From the NCBI RefSeq assembly GCF_000420845.1, contig NZ_ATVS01000006.1, positions 92,935-156,934 of the forward strand: 64,000 bases of DNA, written 5' to 3'. Of this stretch, positions 1-9,757 are shown piece after piece. The first letter of the stretch is position 1, and each line of letters begins with the position of its first letter. The notes beneath the pieces are model-generated. The model was not told the DNA's origin. It was given only the letters and a program-made list of their open reading frames with translations, and did no database searches. A program made the translations under genes and the position numbers. This DNA comes from Butyrivibrio sp. AE3009 (GTDB lineage Bacteria > Bacillota > Clostridia > Lachnospirales > Lachnospiraceae).

Positions 1-252
1 ATGATGCACTATCACTGCATCATAGCCATTTTTCCTCGCCAGCGCCTTGAGCCGTCCCAGCTTATTTAAAAAAGAGCCTTCCGTTATGTCATAAACCTGA
101 AGTCCTTCACCTCTCATCCTGTCAGCAATTTCGCCCATGCCAAAAAGAAAGCAGAATTCATGCCTCTCTTTACCAAGTAGCCCAATCTGCTCACATAATA
201 TCTCTATTCCGCCGGCCCCTCCGCCGGCTAGAAGGTGAAGTACTTTTTTCAT
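1..252 (-). CDS. Glycosyltransferase family 4, N-terminal part (cut by window edge)
   Basis: Only the first 84 codons are inside the window; the gene continues past the left edge. The ATG at 250-252 opens a protein beginning MKKVLHLLAGGGAGGIE, a Rossmann beta strand followed by a glycine-rich turn, the usual start of GT-B fold family 4 glycosyltransferases that use a nucleotide-sugar donor at the cytoplasmic membrane face. The next stretch alternates strand and helix up to DAVIVHH, as in this family. It follows the acetyltransferase gene by 12 bp, so it is probably the next gene of the long polysaccharide operon. No strong ribosome binding site precedes the ATG. Donor and acceptor cannot be told, and the catalytic C-terminal half is not visible. 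Confidence 0.75.
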   Translation of the reverse strand, partial: MKKVLHLLAGGGAGGIEILCEQIGLLGKERHEFCFLFGMGEIADRMRGEGLQVYDITEGSFLNKLGRLKALARKNGYDAVIVHH

Positions 253-264
253 AGACGTAAATAA

Positions 265-840
265 TTATTTATCCTTATCTCTGCAAACACATTCCGAAGG
301 CTTGGCATAGACCGTGCTGTTATCCGGAACGTCATAGTTTACAAAAGTATTTGCTCCAATCCATACGTGATCTCCGATGGTTATATTGCCAACTACCACC
401 GCATTAGGGTATATTACAACATCACTTCCGATAGTTGGTCTCCCATCATTGGAGTCAGCCCCAATCGTAACTCCCTGCAATACCGAAACTCTCTCTCCGA
501 TACTCTCTGCATTGATTACACAGTATCTATGCGGTAGCCATAAGCCGCCCCCAATTTTTCCACTCCTGGAGTGAATTTCAACAGTCTTCTGAGTGGGATA
601 CAGTTTAAAAAGGGCTTTGCTTGCGAGCTTAAATAACGCCCCATTTGACTTCTCACTGCTTATGCGATACTCAAATATATTTCTGTACTGTGGAAAAGCC
701 CTGATTCTGTCCTCAAGAAATTCCAACGAAAACTCTCTTTGGGACTTATGAACAGTATCCATTTCGATGAGTTTCTTAACTTCATCGCTGCTTTTATTGT
801 ATAAAAGCTTAATAGCGCAGCGAGCAATCATCTTCTTCAT
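265..840 (-). CDS. Serine-acetyltransferase-like hexapeptide-repeat acyltransferase
   Basis: A 191-residue protein. Residues about 90-180 show the left-handed beta-helix hexapeptide pattern (repeats such as IGERVS, IGSDVV, IGDHVW) that binds acetyl-CoA, with a likely catalytic histidine around PHRYC. The first 80 residues are helical, as in the CysE/NodL/LacA group. Inside a glycan operon, and lacking a partner cysteine synthase, it more likely O- or N-acetylates a sugar of the surface polysaccharide than makes O-acetylserine. It lies 5 bp downstream of a GT8 gene; a GGGGG stretch 8 bp before the ATG can serve as ribosome binding site. Family is clear, acceptor unknown. Confidence 0.82.
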   Translation of the reverse strand: MKKMIARCAIKLLYNKSSDEVKKLIEMDTVHKSQREFSLEFLEDRIRAFPQYRNIFEYRISSEKSNGALFKLASKALFKLYPTQKTVEIHSRSGKIGGGLWLPHRYCVINAESIGERVSVLQGVTIGADSNDGRPTIGSDVVIYPNAVVVGNITIGDHVWIGANTFVNYDVPDNSTVYAKPSECVCRDKDK

Positions 841-845
841 TTAAT

Positions 846-1832
846 TTACCCCCAATTATTAGAAGCCCATTTTTTCTTGCGAAATTCCAATCCTCTGACA
901 GTATAGTAGACGCTTCTAAGAGGTCTCTTGATATAACGCTCCAAAACGCCGCTCATTCCTTCTTTCCTCATAAGCTTGGCAAACCTGGCTCCTTTACCGG
1001 TCCTCTTAAGCGGAACGTCCTTGTAAGGAGACTTAAGGTAATACTTATACCACTCTTCTCCCGCGTAGATATCATAGCTCTTCCAGGGCTTCTCCCCGGT
1101 TATGTAATGGATAACCGCTGCATCCTTAACGGCATCCTTCCAGCTTCTGTAGTTAGTTCCAAAAAACTCATTGAACTCAGCCATTGTGTAATACTGCGGT
1201 ATCTGCTCAGCAATGTATCTGAAGGGCATACAGTTATATCTGGGCGGAAGGAATTTGATCATTCCCTTGCACACCTCGTTAAAGGTCTGCTGATCCATTG
1301 ACGCACGGTTCCCGAGAGCTCTTCTATGCTGAATCAGTCTCTCGCTCATATTCTCTTCTCTCATGAGCTTTGCATTGAACAGGATAAAACCGCTGTTTAT
1401 CCTCTCAGCCTTATCGATAACACATTCAGTGTGAAGAACTGCGGCAAAATAATACTCTGTCACATCTGTTTCAGAATACAATTTCCACAGGTCTTCACGT
1501 ATCACCATATCGGAATCAATATATAAGACCTTATCATATTCGGAAAGTAAATCGCAGATTTCGAACTTTAGAAGTCCCGCTGAAGAAATATTGGCCAGCT
1601 GCATGATATCACTGAATCTGTCCAAAGATCGTTTTAGACAGGTCACACTGCAGTTTCCGTACTTCTCAAAGGGCTTGAAGGCTGCTTCCGCCTCCTTATC
1701 AAGATCACCTCCAAGAATATAGATATCAAGATAGGTATCACTATTCCTGTTCTCCAAAAGAGACGTTATTGTCACGGAAGTAGGCATTATGAAATTTTTA
1801 TCGCACACAAGTACAACAGGTAACTTATTCAT
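846..1832 (-). CDS. GT8 family glycosyltransferase
   Basis: A 328-residue retaining glycosyltransferase of family 8 (LgtC/glycogenin type). It opens with LPVVLVCDKNFIMPTSVTI, the family's first strand and nucleotide-sugar binding loop, and has the metal-binding DxD in YIDSDMV near residue 107. The mid-region QQTFNEVCKG and the later HYITGEKPWK (family HxxGxxKPW motif) complete the GT8 signature. GT8 enzymes usually transfer glucose or galactose from the UDP-sugar. It follows a second GT8 gene by 4 bp and is about as similar to it as a tandem duplicate would be. The C-terminal tail is basic (RKKKW), which may touch the membrane. Donor and linkage unknown. Confidence 0.9.
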   Translation of the reverse strand: MNKLPVVLVCDKNFIMPTSVTITSLLENRNSDTYLDIYILGGDLDKEAEAAFKPFEKYGNCSVTCLKRSLDRFSDIMQLANISSAGLLKFEICDLLSEYDKVLYIDSDMVIREDLWKLYSETDVTEYYFAAVLHTECVIDKAERINSGFILFNAKLMREENMSERLIQHRRALGNRASMDQQTFNEVCKGMIKFLPPRYNCMPFRYIAEQIPQYYTMAEFNEFFGTNYRSWKDAVKDAAVIHYITGEKPWKSYDIYAGEEWYKYYLKSPYKDVPLKRTGKGARFAKLMRKEGMSGVLERYIKRPLRSVYYTVRGLEFRKKKWASNNWG

Positions 1833-1836
1833 CTAT

Positions 1837-2787
1837 TTATTCCCATTTCCCGGTTTTCTTGTTTCTTCTCTCTTTTCGCTCCTTAAGAATAGCAAATACT
1901 CCGCTGATTCCCTTTTTTCTTACGATATTAACTAATTTATCCCATCTGTAGCCCCAGATGCCTCTTAGTTTGAAGGGGACATTCTTGTATGGAGACAGCT
2001 TGTAATACTCATACCACTCCTTTGCCCAGGGTCTGAAGGTATACTTCCAGGGCTTATCTCCGGTGGCATAGTGAATAATAACGGCCTTGTTGATCACGTC
2101 CTGTGGTCCCTTGTAATCAGAACCATATACTTCATTCAGGCGCTCTATCCTGCCTGTTGCCAGCTCTATTACCTTGGGAGGCACGCAGTTATATTTTATA
2201 TCCTGATACAGATAGTCCTTGCCGGTTACAATGTTATAGGTCTGCTGGTCCATGGATCCTCGGTCTCCAAGGCTCCTTCTTACTTCTCTCATCTTGAGAT
2301 TGAGCTTCTCATCACGGATTCTCTTGGCATTAAACAGCATGATACCGGCATTGACATTGCCGGTCTCCTCATCCATATTTAAGATTTCCTTCACACCTGC
2401 TGCGTAGTGATCTCCCAGCTCCACATTATAGAGATCACTAAGATCGCCTCTTACGATAATATCTCCATCAAGATACAGCAGCTTATCATAGTTCGGCACC
2501 AGTTCGCTAACATCAAACTTAAGAAGACAGGCAATTGAAATATGGGCCAGTTGCTTAATATCCCTGTATTCATCAAGGGATGCTCTAACGAGATTGATCG
2601 GTGATCCAAAGCTCTTGAGCTCATTGATCTTCTCATAAGAACTCTCCGAGCATTCAGCCATTATGATGTACACATCATATTCCGTCTCCGGAGCCTTGTT
2701 TACAAGAAGAGATGTAATTGCCACACAGGTTGGCATTATAAAATTATCGTCACTAATAAATACTACAGGTATCATACTATCCTTCAT
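1837..2787 (-). CDS. GT8 family glycosyltransferase (tandem paralog)
   Basis: A 316-residue family 8 glycosyltransferase. It has the same layout as its downstream neighbour: IPVVFISDDNFIMPTCVAI at the N terminus, the DxD metal site in YLDGDIIV near residue 105, DQQTYN in the middle and HYATGDKPWK near the C terminus. Its ATG overlaps the stop of the preceding GT2 gene (ATGA), showing tight translational coupling. An alternative ATG four codons in has a better spaced AAGGA. The tail is rich in Arg and Lys. Two adjacent GT8 genes suggest two successive hexose additions by related enzymes. Substrate unknown. Confidence 0.9.
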   Translation of the reverse strand: MKDSMIPVVFISDDNFIMPTCVAITSLLVNKAPETEYDVYIIMAECSESSYEKINELKSFGSPINLVRASLDEYRDIKQLAHISIACLLKFDVSELVPNYDKLLYLDGDIIVRGDLSDLYNVELGDHYAAGVKEILNMDEETGNVNAGIMLFNAKRIRDEKLNLKMREVRRSLGDRGSMDQQTYNIVTGKDYLYQDIKYNCVPPKVIELATGRIERLNEVYGSDYKGPQDVINKAVIIHYATGDKPWKYTFRPWAKEWYEYYKLSPYKNVPFKLRGIWGYRWDKLVNIVRKKGISGVFAILKERKERRNKKTGKWE

Positions 2788-3752
2788 TTCCTACGCTTTA
2801 CCCAGGGCATATAGATGTCCAGCCACAGGGACAGCTTCTTTTTGCTACTGACGGTTGGCGTTCTCTTAACTTCCCGGAAGTTTTCCGTCAGCTCTTTTTT
2901 TATCTCATCAATATATTTGTCTTTGTCATCAATATCGCAGTTTCTCAGTTTCCCAAGACAGTCTGCCTGGGCCTGGCAAAGAGACAGAAGTGCGTATCCT
3001 TGAAGCTCCTTCTCTCCCAGCTCCTCGAAGAACTCATAGCGCTTACGTCTTGCATCCAGTACGTCAAGCCTCTTAAGCGAAAATCCGCTGTGGGTTATAC
3101 TTCCTTCCCTCTTGGAGCGGTAATAATATACTATCCTATCAGACAGGGCGATCCTCCCGGCCTTCCAGAACAGGCGGTACACCATGTACTCATCCTCGTG
3201 AATCCTGCCCTCAGGAAACTCCAGATCATCGAAAAGACTCCTGTGAAACAGCTTGGTCATCACAATGCCCCAGCCCTTACGGTACTCACTCATAAGTATC
3301 CGGCACATCTCTGCGGAAGATAACACCTTGCATCCATCGGAATCGGTAAATTCCTTGATGTCTTCCTCTTTGAAAAAATTGTTGGAACGGCCCTGCGCCA
3401 ATAGAACCTTATTATCAACAGCGCATTTATACAGGGTCTCAACATAATCCTTCGCGATCATATCATCGGAATCAATGAACGCCAGGTATTCACCCTTGGC
3501 TTCACGTATTCCTGCATTTCTTGCGCCGGACAAGCCCCTGTTCTTCTGATGAATAACCTTTATTCTGTCATCACTATCAGCCCATTCGTCGCATTTTTCA
3601 CCTGTTCGGTCTGTAGCTCCATCATCAACAAGGATTATTTCCAGCTTCTCATAGGTCTGGCCGCAGATACTCTCCACGCAGGCATCTATATATTTTTCAA
3701 CATTATATGACGGAACAATAATCGATATAAGTTCCTGTTGTTTTTCCGACAT
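2784..3752 (-). CDS. GT2 family glycosyltransferase
   Basis: An inverting GT-A glycosyltransferase, 322 residues from the ATG at 3750-3752. Motifs run in the usual order: ISIIVPSYN at residues 9-17, VDDG at 42-45 (nucleotide binding), GLSGARN at 73-79, and the metal-binding DSDD at 94-97. A GTG at 3768-3770 six codons upstream overlaps the stop of the GT61 gene and could be the true start, but the ATG has a better (GAGTGA) ribosome binding site. The C-terminal third (KKKLSLWLDIYMPWVKRRK) is basic and hydrophobic, fitting membrane association. It is placed between GT61 and GT8 genes of the polysaccharide operon. Confidence 0.92.
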   Translation of the reverse strand: MSEKQQELISIIVPSYNVEKYIDACVESICGQTYEKLEIILVDDGATDRTGEKCDEWADSDDRIKVIHQKNRGLSGARNAGIREAKGEYLAFIDSDDMIAKDYVETLYKCAVDNKVLLAQGRSNNFFKEEDIKEFTDSDGCKVLSSAEMCRILMSEYRKGWGIVMTKLFHRSLFDDLEFPEGRIHEDEYMVYRLFWKAGRIALSDRIVYYYRSKREGSITHSGFSLKRLDVLDARRKRYEFFEELGEKELQGYALLSLCQAQADCLGKLRNCDIDDKDKYIDEIKKELTENFREVKRTPTVSSKKKLSLWLDIYMPWVKRRK

Positions 3753-3766
3753 ATTATCACTCACAA

Positions 3767-4921
3767 TCACTTTAATATCTTAACCTTAACAAACTTCTTG
3801 ATCCATTTAAGCACATAAACCAAATAATGGCGGCAGAAATCCACTGCAGAAGCAGAGCCTGTTCCTATGCCGTTTTCAGCTGCATATTTCTTGAAATACC
3901 TGCTGATACACAAAAGTCGCGGTTCTACCAGAAATCCGTTCTTCCTGATTAGTGGCAGATTTCCTGCAGTCGAATAAACATAGTCTGCTGATATATTTTT
4001 CATCTCGTTAATCTGAAACTGAAAAACTATCGGCACAATACTCCTGAGGAATACAATCTGCTTGGTCCTTTCCGATGCAAACACCGAATTATGAGAAATT
4101 GTGCCCTCCACGGCAGCAAAAACTTCACTGGAATTGACATAATATATCTGTTCAGCCGCTGACAGGGTTTCCGGATAAAAGATCTCAAATCCGTTGTCCT
4201 TCATCACTTTTTCTATACTGATCTCACCAATTTCCGCACTGCCTATCCTGGTTCTGGAAAAATAAACCTTGGAAAAGGCTTGTTTACCTGAGCACCTAAA
4301 CCTTGCTTCCTGCACAGCACGGTCTATCATCGCGTTATATTTGTCCGTATAGTACTTCCCGGGATAAAAAGCCGGCTCCGGCACATATACTTTTTTAAAC
4401 CGAGTAGGCTTATCGACATAAATTATCCTGTCCTTCGATATGCCAAGGAGTTCAATAAGCTCAAGATAATTGCCGTATAATTCCTTATCTTTCCTGATGA
4501 AAACCACAGGAAGCTCGTTTTCAAGTGCATACCACAACCTGGTGATTATATCCACCAGAAAATGTCCCCACTGGGGCCAGAACAGTCCGATGTATATTAC
4601 TTCCCTATCATTTTCGATCACTTCAGAGGCTTCAATATCATATCTTCCACCGAATCTTTTTCTGCAGAGATTGGAAACGGTGACACATTTGCCGGCATCC
4701 ATCAGTGAATAGTCGATGAACCGGTCTTCGCTGTCAATTACTCCGCCAAGACCATAGGTAGCCTTGTCAAGTCCGTGATTGACGGTATCTTTCTGCGGTG
4801 TAAGAACAGTAGCGTTTTCTACCGCAGCTACTTGAAGCGGCTCACTTCTCTTGTAACTTACATCCGACAGTCTCTTGTATTCACTTTTAAGCCCTTTTGG
4901 CATGTAAAATCTACTCAACAT
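3767..4921 (-). CDS. GT61 (DUF563) glycosyltransferase
   Basis: A 384-residue protein of the GT61/DUF563 family found in capsule clusters. The diagnostic pieces are LFWPQWGHFLVDIITRLW in the middle (the GHFL...R core), the KVYFSRTRIG strand, and VAAVEGTISHNSVFA (the EGxxxxN loop). The family is inverting and acts on nucleotide sugars such as UDP-xylose or UDP-GlcNAc, but bacterial members are mostly uncharacterised. A paralog with the same motifs lies at 34789-35802 on the other strand. It begins 1 bp after the GT10 stop and its own stop overlaps a possible start of the next gene, so it is part of a tightly packed operon. Substrate unknown. Confidence 0.85.
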   Translation of the reverse strand: MLSRFYMPKGLKSEYKRLSDVSYKRSEPLQVAAVENATVLTPQKDTVNHGLDKATYGLGGVIDSEDRFIDYSLMDAGKCVTVSNLCRKRFGGRYDIEASEVIENDREVIYIGLFWPQWGHFLVDIITRLWYALENELPVVFIRKDKELYGNYLELIELLGISKDRIIYVDKPTRFKKVYVPEPAFYPGKYYTDKYNAMIDRAVQEARFRCSGKQAFSKVYFSRTRIGSAEIGEISIEKVMKDNGFEIFYPETLSAAEQIYYVNSSEVFAAVEGTISHNSVFASERTKQIVFLRSIVPIVFQFQINEMKNISADYVYSTAGNLPLIRKNGFLVEPRLLCISRYFKKYAAENGIGTGSASAVDFCRHYLVYVLKWIKKFVKVKILK

Positions 4922-4922
4922 A

Positions 4923-5897
4923 TTACCTTTTCAACTTTTTGGCTACTTTCTCTCTGCCCTTGTGAAGCTTATACAACATTGTATCTTCAAGACTGATAAG
5001 CTCTTTAGCTGCCTTATTACCACTGTCCCAGCCAAGAGGATCCTTGTCGTAATAATCCTTGTTTTCCAGAATTATTCCCCGAAGGAACCTTGCCATATCC
5101 TCTTCCCAATTGAGGTTAAAGCCCTCTGCAATAGGATTCTGCCTGAGCATATCCATATACAGCTCGTCGTTAGAGTCGACCTCTGCGACTTTCTTAACCA
5201 TCTCATCGATTGTCAAGCCGCTGCAGTTGATGAAGGACTTGGGGTTGTATATCTTGTTAACATCATCCGGGCCCCAATAAATGGGAACTGTCCTTGCCTG
5301 AAAAGCATTGTATATCTTCTCGGATACCATTCCAGGAGTGTTAACGTTCTCAAAGGCAATGGTAAACTTATAATCCTTGATAAAATCCAGCTTGCCGTGG
5401 AACCATTTGCCGTTTCTTGGCTCAATAGCATCCTTCATGTTGTTGAGTACCTTGCCGGGGCAGTCAACATGCTTGTATTCCATCAGTTTCTGACAGAACT
5501 GCTTTCTAAGAACAGCGCCTCTTCCGTTAGTCTCATTGGAAAATACGAAGTTGCAGAACTTCCTGCCAAGATAATCCGCCTTTTCATCAAATACGGAGAA
5601 ATCCGCTTCCTTCGGTGCCATGTAGGGCTTGCAAAAATACCTGTCACCAACTGTCATGGGATATTCCGCTATGGCATAATCGCACTCGTTAAAATCGGGA
5701 ATGACACCCTCTGATGCAAAAAAGATCTTCACGCAGTTCTTGTATTTATAATGCTCCATTCCTGAGCCAAACACTCCGTAAAAAAGATAATCCGGCTCAT
5801 CGCTGTACTCAAGCTCAATATCATCTCCAAGGAGCTTCTCTAAATACTTTTGCTGCTTGCCGTAGGTATCGACAAACTTAACCTTTACTTTCTTCAT
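4923..5897 (-). CDS. GT10 alpha-1,3-fucosyltransferase family protein
   Basis: A 324-residue member of family GT10, whose characterised bacterial members transfer L-fucose from GDP-fucose to GlcNAc or Glc in alpha-1,3/1,4 linkage. The conserved C-terminal donor site is clear: FTIAFENVNTPGMVSEKI at residues 178-195, followed by ARTVPIYWG with the conserved tyrosine and glycine. FCNFVFSN at about 114-121 and the HVDCPGKV segment also match the family. The start ATG overlaps the stop of the ABC exporter (ATGA). No GDP-fucose synthesis genes (gmd, wcaG) are in the window, so the donor must come from elsewhere, or it may be another GDP-sugar. Confidence 0.87.
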   Translation of the reverse strand: MKKVKVKFVDTYGKQQKYLEKLLGDDIELEYSDEPDYLFYGVFGSGMEHYKYKNCVKIFFASEGVIPDFNECDYAIAEYPMTVGDRYFCKPYMAPKEADFSVFDEKADYLGRKFCNFVFSNETNGRGAVLRKQFCQKLMEYKHVDCPGKVLNNMKDAIEPRNGKWFHGKLDFIKDYKFTIAFENVNTPGMVSEKIYNAFQARTVPIYWGPDDVNKIYNPKSFINCSGLTIDEMVKKVAEVDSNDELYMDMLRQNPIAEGFNLNWEEDMARFLRGIILENKDYYDKDPLGWDSGNKAAKELISLEDTMLYKLHKGREKVAKKLKR

Positions 5898-7672
5898 AGA
5901 TCTGCCGCCCGTCGCAGTTTCTGCGATTCCTCTTCAAATACTTTCTTCTTGTCCTTCATGGTAATGACACCGCCGCCCACTTCGTAGATGGCATCACAGT
6001 TTCTGATGGTTGTGAGCCTGTGAGCAATGATAACCAGGGTTGTCTTACCCTGAAGATAGTTGATGGATTCCATAACAGCTGCCTCTGTCTCAGAATCAAG
6101 AGCCGATGTAGCTTCATCCAGGAACAGAACTGAAGGCCTTGTATAGAGGGCTCTTGCAATTCCGATTCTCTGTCTCTGACCACCGGAGAGCTTAACACCT
6201 CTGTCACCCACGACAGTGTCAAGCCCCTTATTAAGGCTTCTAACATATTCGTCCAGCTGTGCTTCCTTGAGCGCAGCCCAGATCCTGTCATCATCCACCT
6301 CTTTGTGCCCAAAGGCAACGTTGGCTCTGATGGTATCATCGATAAGATAGATCATCTGAGGTATATATCCCACAGACCTGTGCCATGCATCGTCATTGGC
6401 AAATACATCCTTGCCGTCAACCATAACCTTGCCGCTCTGGGGCTCAAGGAGTCCTAACATGATATCTGCAAGAGTGGTCTTGCCTGCGCCGGATTCTCCG
6501 ATAAGCGCCACAGACTCATTCTTTTTGATGGTCATGCAGGCATCTGTAAATACAGGGTTATCTCCCTCAGGATATTTGAATACAACATGTTCAACCTTGA
6601 GAGCATCAGTAAGCTCAAGGGCTGTGGTTCCCTGTCTTGCTGCAACTTCCTTCTTGATCTTGTCAGCCTGAACCAGGTCCTCGTATATTGCATCAACGGA
6701 AGCCTTGCCATACATAATGCTGCCCATGTGCTCAGTCATTCTGTTGAAGGCGGGAAGCATACGTATCGCTGCAAGAGCAAAGGCTGAAAGAGTTGCAGCA
6801 AAGGCCTTCACGTCCACATTCATGCTCATTCTGATGATGATGGTGATAAGAAGGGCTCCCACTGTAAGCATCTCAGTAATGTATTTAGGGAAATGAGTGT
6901 AGAGATTGAATTTCTTGTTGGATCTGATGGACTTATCATATGAAATACTGAAGTTATCCAAAAAGAACTGCTCTCTGTTAAGAACCTTAAGTTCCTTAAT
7001 GCCTCCAAATGACTGAATAAGCCACTTGTTCAGATCTCCGGAAGCAGCTCTGGCATCCTCACCGGCCTTAACCTGGTTCTTCCTGTATACCTTGAAGATA
7101 ACAATAAAAGCCACCAGGAATATACCTGCCAAAAGCATCGTTGTTACTGCATCTGTCACAATAAGAAATACCAGCATGCACGCAAAGGTGAACATCTCTA
7201 CCAGGATACTTACAATTGCCGATATTACATTCAAAAAGCTCACAACATCGCTGTTAACGTTTCTCTGAAGCTCAGGAGCCGCATGCTCAACGTGGAACAG
7301 ATAGTCCTGGCTGAGGTAACAGTCCATCAGCCTCATGGCAAGGCTCTTCCTGTTCTTGTACACGAAATCCAGCTGAAATTTAAATCTGAACATCAGATAC
7401 GCATTTTTCACAATGTACAGAATAATAAGTCCTACAGAGAAGTATATTACAAAGGTCTTGATTGTATGCGCATTGAATATATCCGCGAACAATTTGTAAT
7501 TCTTGTTGGTATCTATCTGTCCCGGATCCAAGATCACATTTACAAGAGGAAGCAGTGCCGATACTCCAAGCAGTTCAAATATTCCGGCAAACAATGCCAG
7601 GAACACGTTCAGAACCAGCTCCGCCTTTTGACTTTTATTAAAAATATAATTTACTTTTTTTAATGTATCCAT
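5894..7672 (-). CDS. ABC exporter, fused permease and ATPase (MsbA/PglK type)
   Basis: A 592-residue half-transporter. Residues 1 to about 330 carry six transmembrane helices; the nucleotide-binding domain follows with Walker A GESGAGKTT at 392-400, signature LSGGQ at 495-499, Walker B VLFLDE at 515-520 and the switch histidine in IIAHR. The arrangement is that of homodimeric exporters such as MsbA or the lipid-linked oligosaccharide flippase PglK. Because a Wzx-type flippase is also in the operon, this one may move a second lipid-linked precursor or modifying group. It is translationally coupled to GT10. Substrate is inferred from context only. Confidence 0.9.
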   Translation of the reverse strand: MDTLKKVNYIFNKSQKAELVLNVFLALFAGIFELLGVSALLPLVNVILDPGQIDTNKNYKLFADIFNAHTIKTFVIYFSVGLIILYIVKNAYLMFRFKFQLDFVYKNRKSLAMRLMDCYLSQDYLFHVEHAAPELQRNVNSDVVSFLNVISAIVSILVEMFTFACMLVFLIVTDAVTTMLLAGIFLVAFIVIFKVYRKNQVKAGEDARAASGDLNKWLIQSFGGIKELKVLNREQFFLDNFSISYDKSIRSNKKFNLYTHFPKYITEMLTVGALLITIIIRMSMNVDVKAFAATLSAFALAAIRMLPAFNRMTEHMGSIMYGKASVDAIYEDLVQADKIKKEVAARQGTTALELTDALKVEHVVFKYPEGDNPVFTDACMTIKKNESVALIGESGAGKTTLADIMLGLLEPQSGKVMVDGKDVFANDDAWHRSVGYIPQMIYLIDDTIRANVAFGHKEVDDDRIWAALKEAQLDEYVRSLNKGLDTVVGDRGVKLSGGQRQRIGIARALYTRPSVLFLDEATSALDSETEAAVMESINYLQGKTTLVIIAHRLTTIRNCDAIYEVGGGVITMKDKKKVFEEESQKLRRAADL

Positions 7673-7691
7673 TTATCATTCTCACTATTGT

Positions 7692-9707
7692 TTAATTAAC
7701 CAAAACCAATGATACCATACCATCAACCACATTTACACTGTAGAGATGATTGTTGTCCATATCACCGGGATTGGCGAAGAGTTCATCATAGTATCCCTTA
7801 TAGTCAGGACCCAGATTCTCTATATATACATAATTAAATTTGCCGTTAATCAGCTTATCGGACACTTCCTCAGGAGTTAATCTGTCGCTCATGTATCCGT
7901 CAATATACCAGGAGCCTGCGCTTGAGGAAGCCGGAGCCACCTGGAAATAGAAATCGGGATTCAGATTCTCGTTTTCAATATTTGTATCCATAAGATATAT
8001 CTTATCGCCGTAGTTAAAGGACTGTCCCTCCAGTGCATAGAAATAATGCTCTGTGGGCTTCTCCACCAGGTTAAGCACAATGGAACCGCAGTTGAAGAAC
8101 AACATAATGGCGAACAACATTACCAGAGTCTTATTGACTCCAAGGTCTCCTCTCGTCCTGTCATGGTCAAGCCACAGCTCTCCCAGAACCACCAGCATCG
8201 CCAGAAGATAGGGTCCGAGATAGTTGTCGGAAGCCGCCAGTGTGGGCTGATTCTTGTAAGCCATGAAGGCGATAGCCCCCATAAGCCTGAAGATCTGCAT
8301 CAGCACATAGCCAACTACCAGGAAGATTACCATATAATCATCAAATTTATTCTTATCTGACATTTCTTCCTTCTTAAGGATAGCAACTCTCCAGAGTATG
8401 ATGCACAGAAGAAGGAATGCTCCCATGGATATCGGAATTCCGTGGCCTATCTGGGGTACATCGATTTTGATAAGGCCATCGTACCCTGTAAGGTCATGCC
8501 CGAGAAAGGTCCTTGCAACATAGGCAAATGCCTCATTCTTAAAAGACTCTTCCACATCCTTGGCCTTGATCAGATAAATACATACCAGTGTATATGCACC
8601 CATCAGGGCAGCGATAACTGCTATAGGCTTTTTGGTCTGAAGTTTCCACAAAACAATGCATACTACGATAGCTACTACTATCGCTCCTATAACAACTACC
8701 GGACCGGCAGCAAAAAGTTTCCCTGCCATTTTGGCAACAGTGCCTGAGAGACCTCCCGTAACAGTTCCGGTAAAAGTCAGATACAGCTCCCAGGTCAGGT
8801 ATGCTGCGCCGATAGCTGCAAGATTGGCTCCAATTACAGTCCAGGTCTTCTTAAGGTCAAATTCCTTATGAAGCAGCATCACAGCATAAATTATGATGAG
8901 ATAGACAATCGCATCTATGATTCCCGTTCTCTTGGACAACACAAGAATAAATACGGAAAATAAGCTTGAACCCAGATAAAAGCCGTCCTTTTTAAGATAA
9001 TACTGTCTGAAGTATATTAAAGCGACAGCCATAAGAAGATACTGTATATAATCAGGCTGAAACGTTGTATAGCCCACAAACTTATAATTAACATCCCTCA
9101 GACAATAAGGAAGAACGGTAATAAACAAAGTTGTGATCAGAATCTTATTTTTTTCTTTAAAAGAAGTAATATGAGCAAATAGCGGAAGAAGCAGGCTCAC
9201 AGCCATTATCTGCTGCCCCCACATCATGATTCCGGTTGAACAGGAGAGCCATAGCTTTGTACTGAAATAGTCCCACAAGGATACCGCCGGGCAATGGTAA
9301 GGAGCCAGGTCCGTCGTCATAGGTACATTTGAGTAGTCATTCAGCATATAGAAGTACTTGATGACTATCGCCCAATGATGTCCCTCATCGGTTCCCTGAT
9401 TGAATATTCTTCCATAAGCCACAAAAAGAAAGTACACAGATAAAGCGAGAAACACTATAAGTCCCGGCGTAAACAGATTCTCTTTTATTCGCTCTCTGCT
9501 CTTAACACACGTAATAACCGTATATACAGCACATGCTACTGCAAGAACAAGTGACAGTATAATTCCGGGGGTAAATGTAGTTATGATTCCGGAGAAATAC
9601 AGAAGTGTTATAACCGAAAAAATTGCCGGAGCCACCGTTTCTTCTATTCTCTTGTTAAAAAACAATGCAATTGCAGCTGCTATAGGAAGTGCAACAACTA
9701 TAGACAT
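7692..9707 (-). CDS. Large multi-spanning membrane protein, GT-C-like, with extracytoplasmic C-terminal domain
   Basis: 671 residues. The first about 540 are largely hydrophobic with roughly 12-14 membrane segments; the last about 130 form a soluble, acidic and aromatic-rich tail likely outside the membrane. The early loop GRIFNQGTDEGHHWA contains acidic residues and histidines, as in the first external loop of GT-C glycosyltransferases using polyprenyl-phosphate sugars, but no named family could be assigned. It resembles the protein at 13607-15532 in length, N-terminal sequence (both have a KxxEET stretch near residue 22) and C-terminal ending. GAGGATTAGAGA before the ATG sets the start. Function as a glycan-assembling membrane transferase is inferred. 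Confidence 0.75.
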   Translation of the reverse strand: MSIVVALPIAAAIALFFNKRIEETVAPAIFSVITLLYFSGIITTFTPGIILSLVLAVACAVYTVITCVKSRERIKENLFTPGLIVFLALSVYFLFVAYGRIFNQGTDEGHHWAIVIKYFYMLNDYSNVPMTTDLAPYHCPAVSLWDYFSTKLWLSCSTGIMMWGQQIMAVSLLLPLFAHITSFKEKNKILITTLFITVLPYCLRDVNYKFVGYTTFQPDYIQYLLMAVALIYFRQYYLKKDGFYLGSSLFSVFILVLSKRTGIIDAIVYLIIIYAVMLLHKEFDLKKTWTVIGANLAAIGAAYLTWELYLTFTGTVTGGLSGTVAKMAGKLFAAGPVVVIGAIVVAIVVCIVLWKLQTKKPIAVIAALMGAYTLVCIYLIKAKDVEESFKNEAFAYVARTFLGHDLTGYDGLIKIDVPQIGHGIPISMGAFLLLCIILWRVAILKKEEMSDKNKFDDYMVIFLVVGYVLMQIFRLMGAIAFMAYKNQPTLAASDNYLGPYLLAMLVVLGELWLDHDRTRGDLGVNKTLVMLFAIMLFFNCGSIVLNLVEKPTEHYFYALEGQSFNYGDKIYLMDTNIENENLNPDFYFQVAPASSSAGSWYIDGYMSDRLTPEEVSDKLINGKFNYVYIENLGPDYKGYYDELFANPGDMDNNHLYSVNVVDGMVSLVLVN

Positions 9708-9757
9708 TCTCTAATCCTCTCCCATGTAGTTAATTATCCGTCTCTGCCTCCCGCAGA

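Noticed and set aside
4962..5714. 250-codon plus-strand frame opposite the GT10 gene
   Set aside because: It lies entirely within a clearly recognisable GT10 gene, has no ribosome binding site and no family resemblance.
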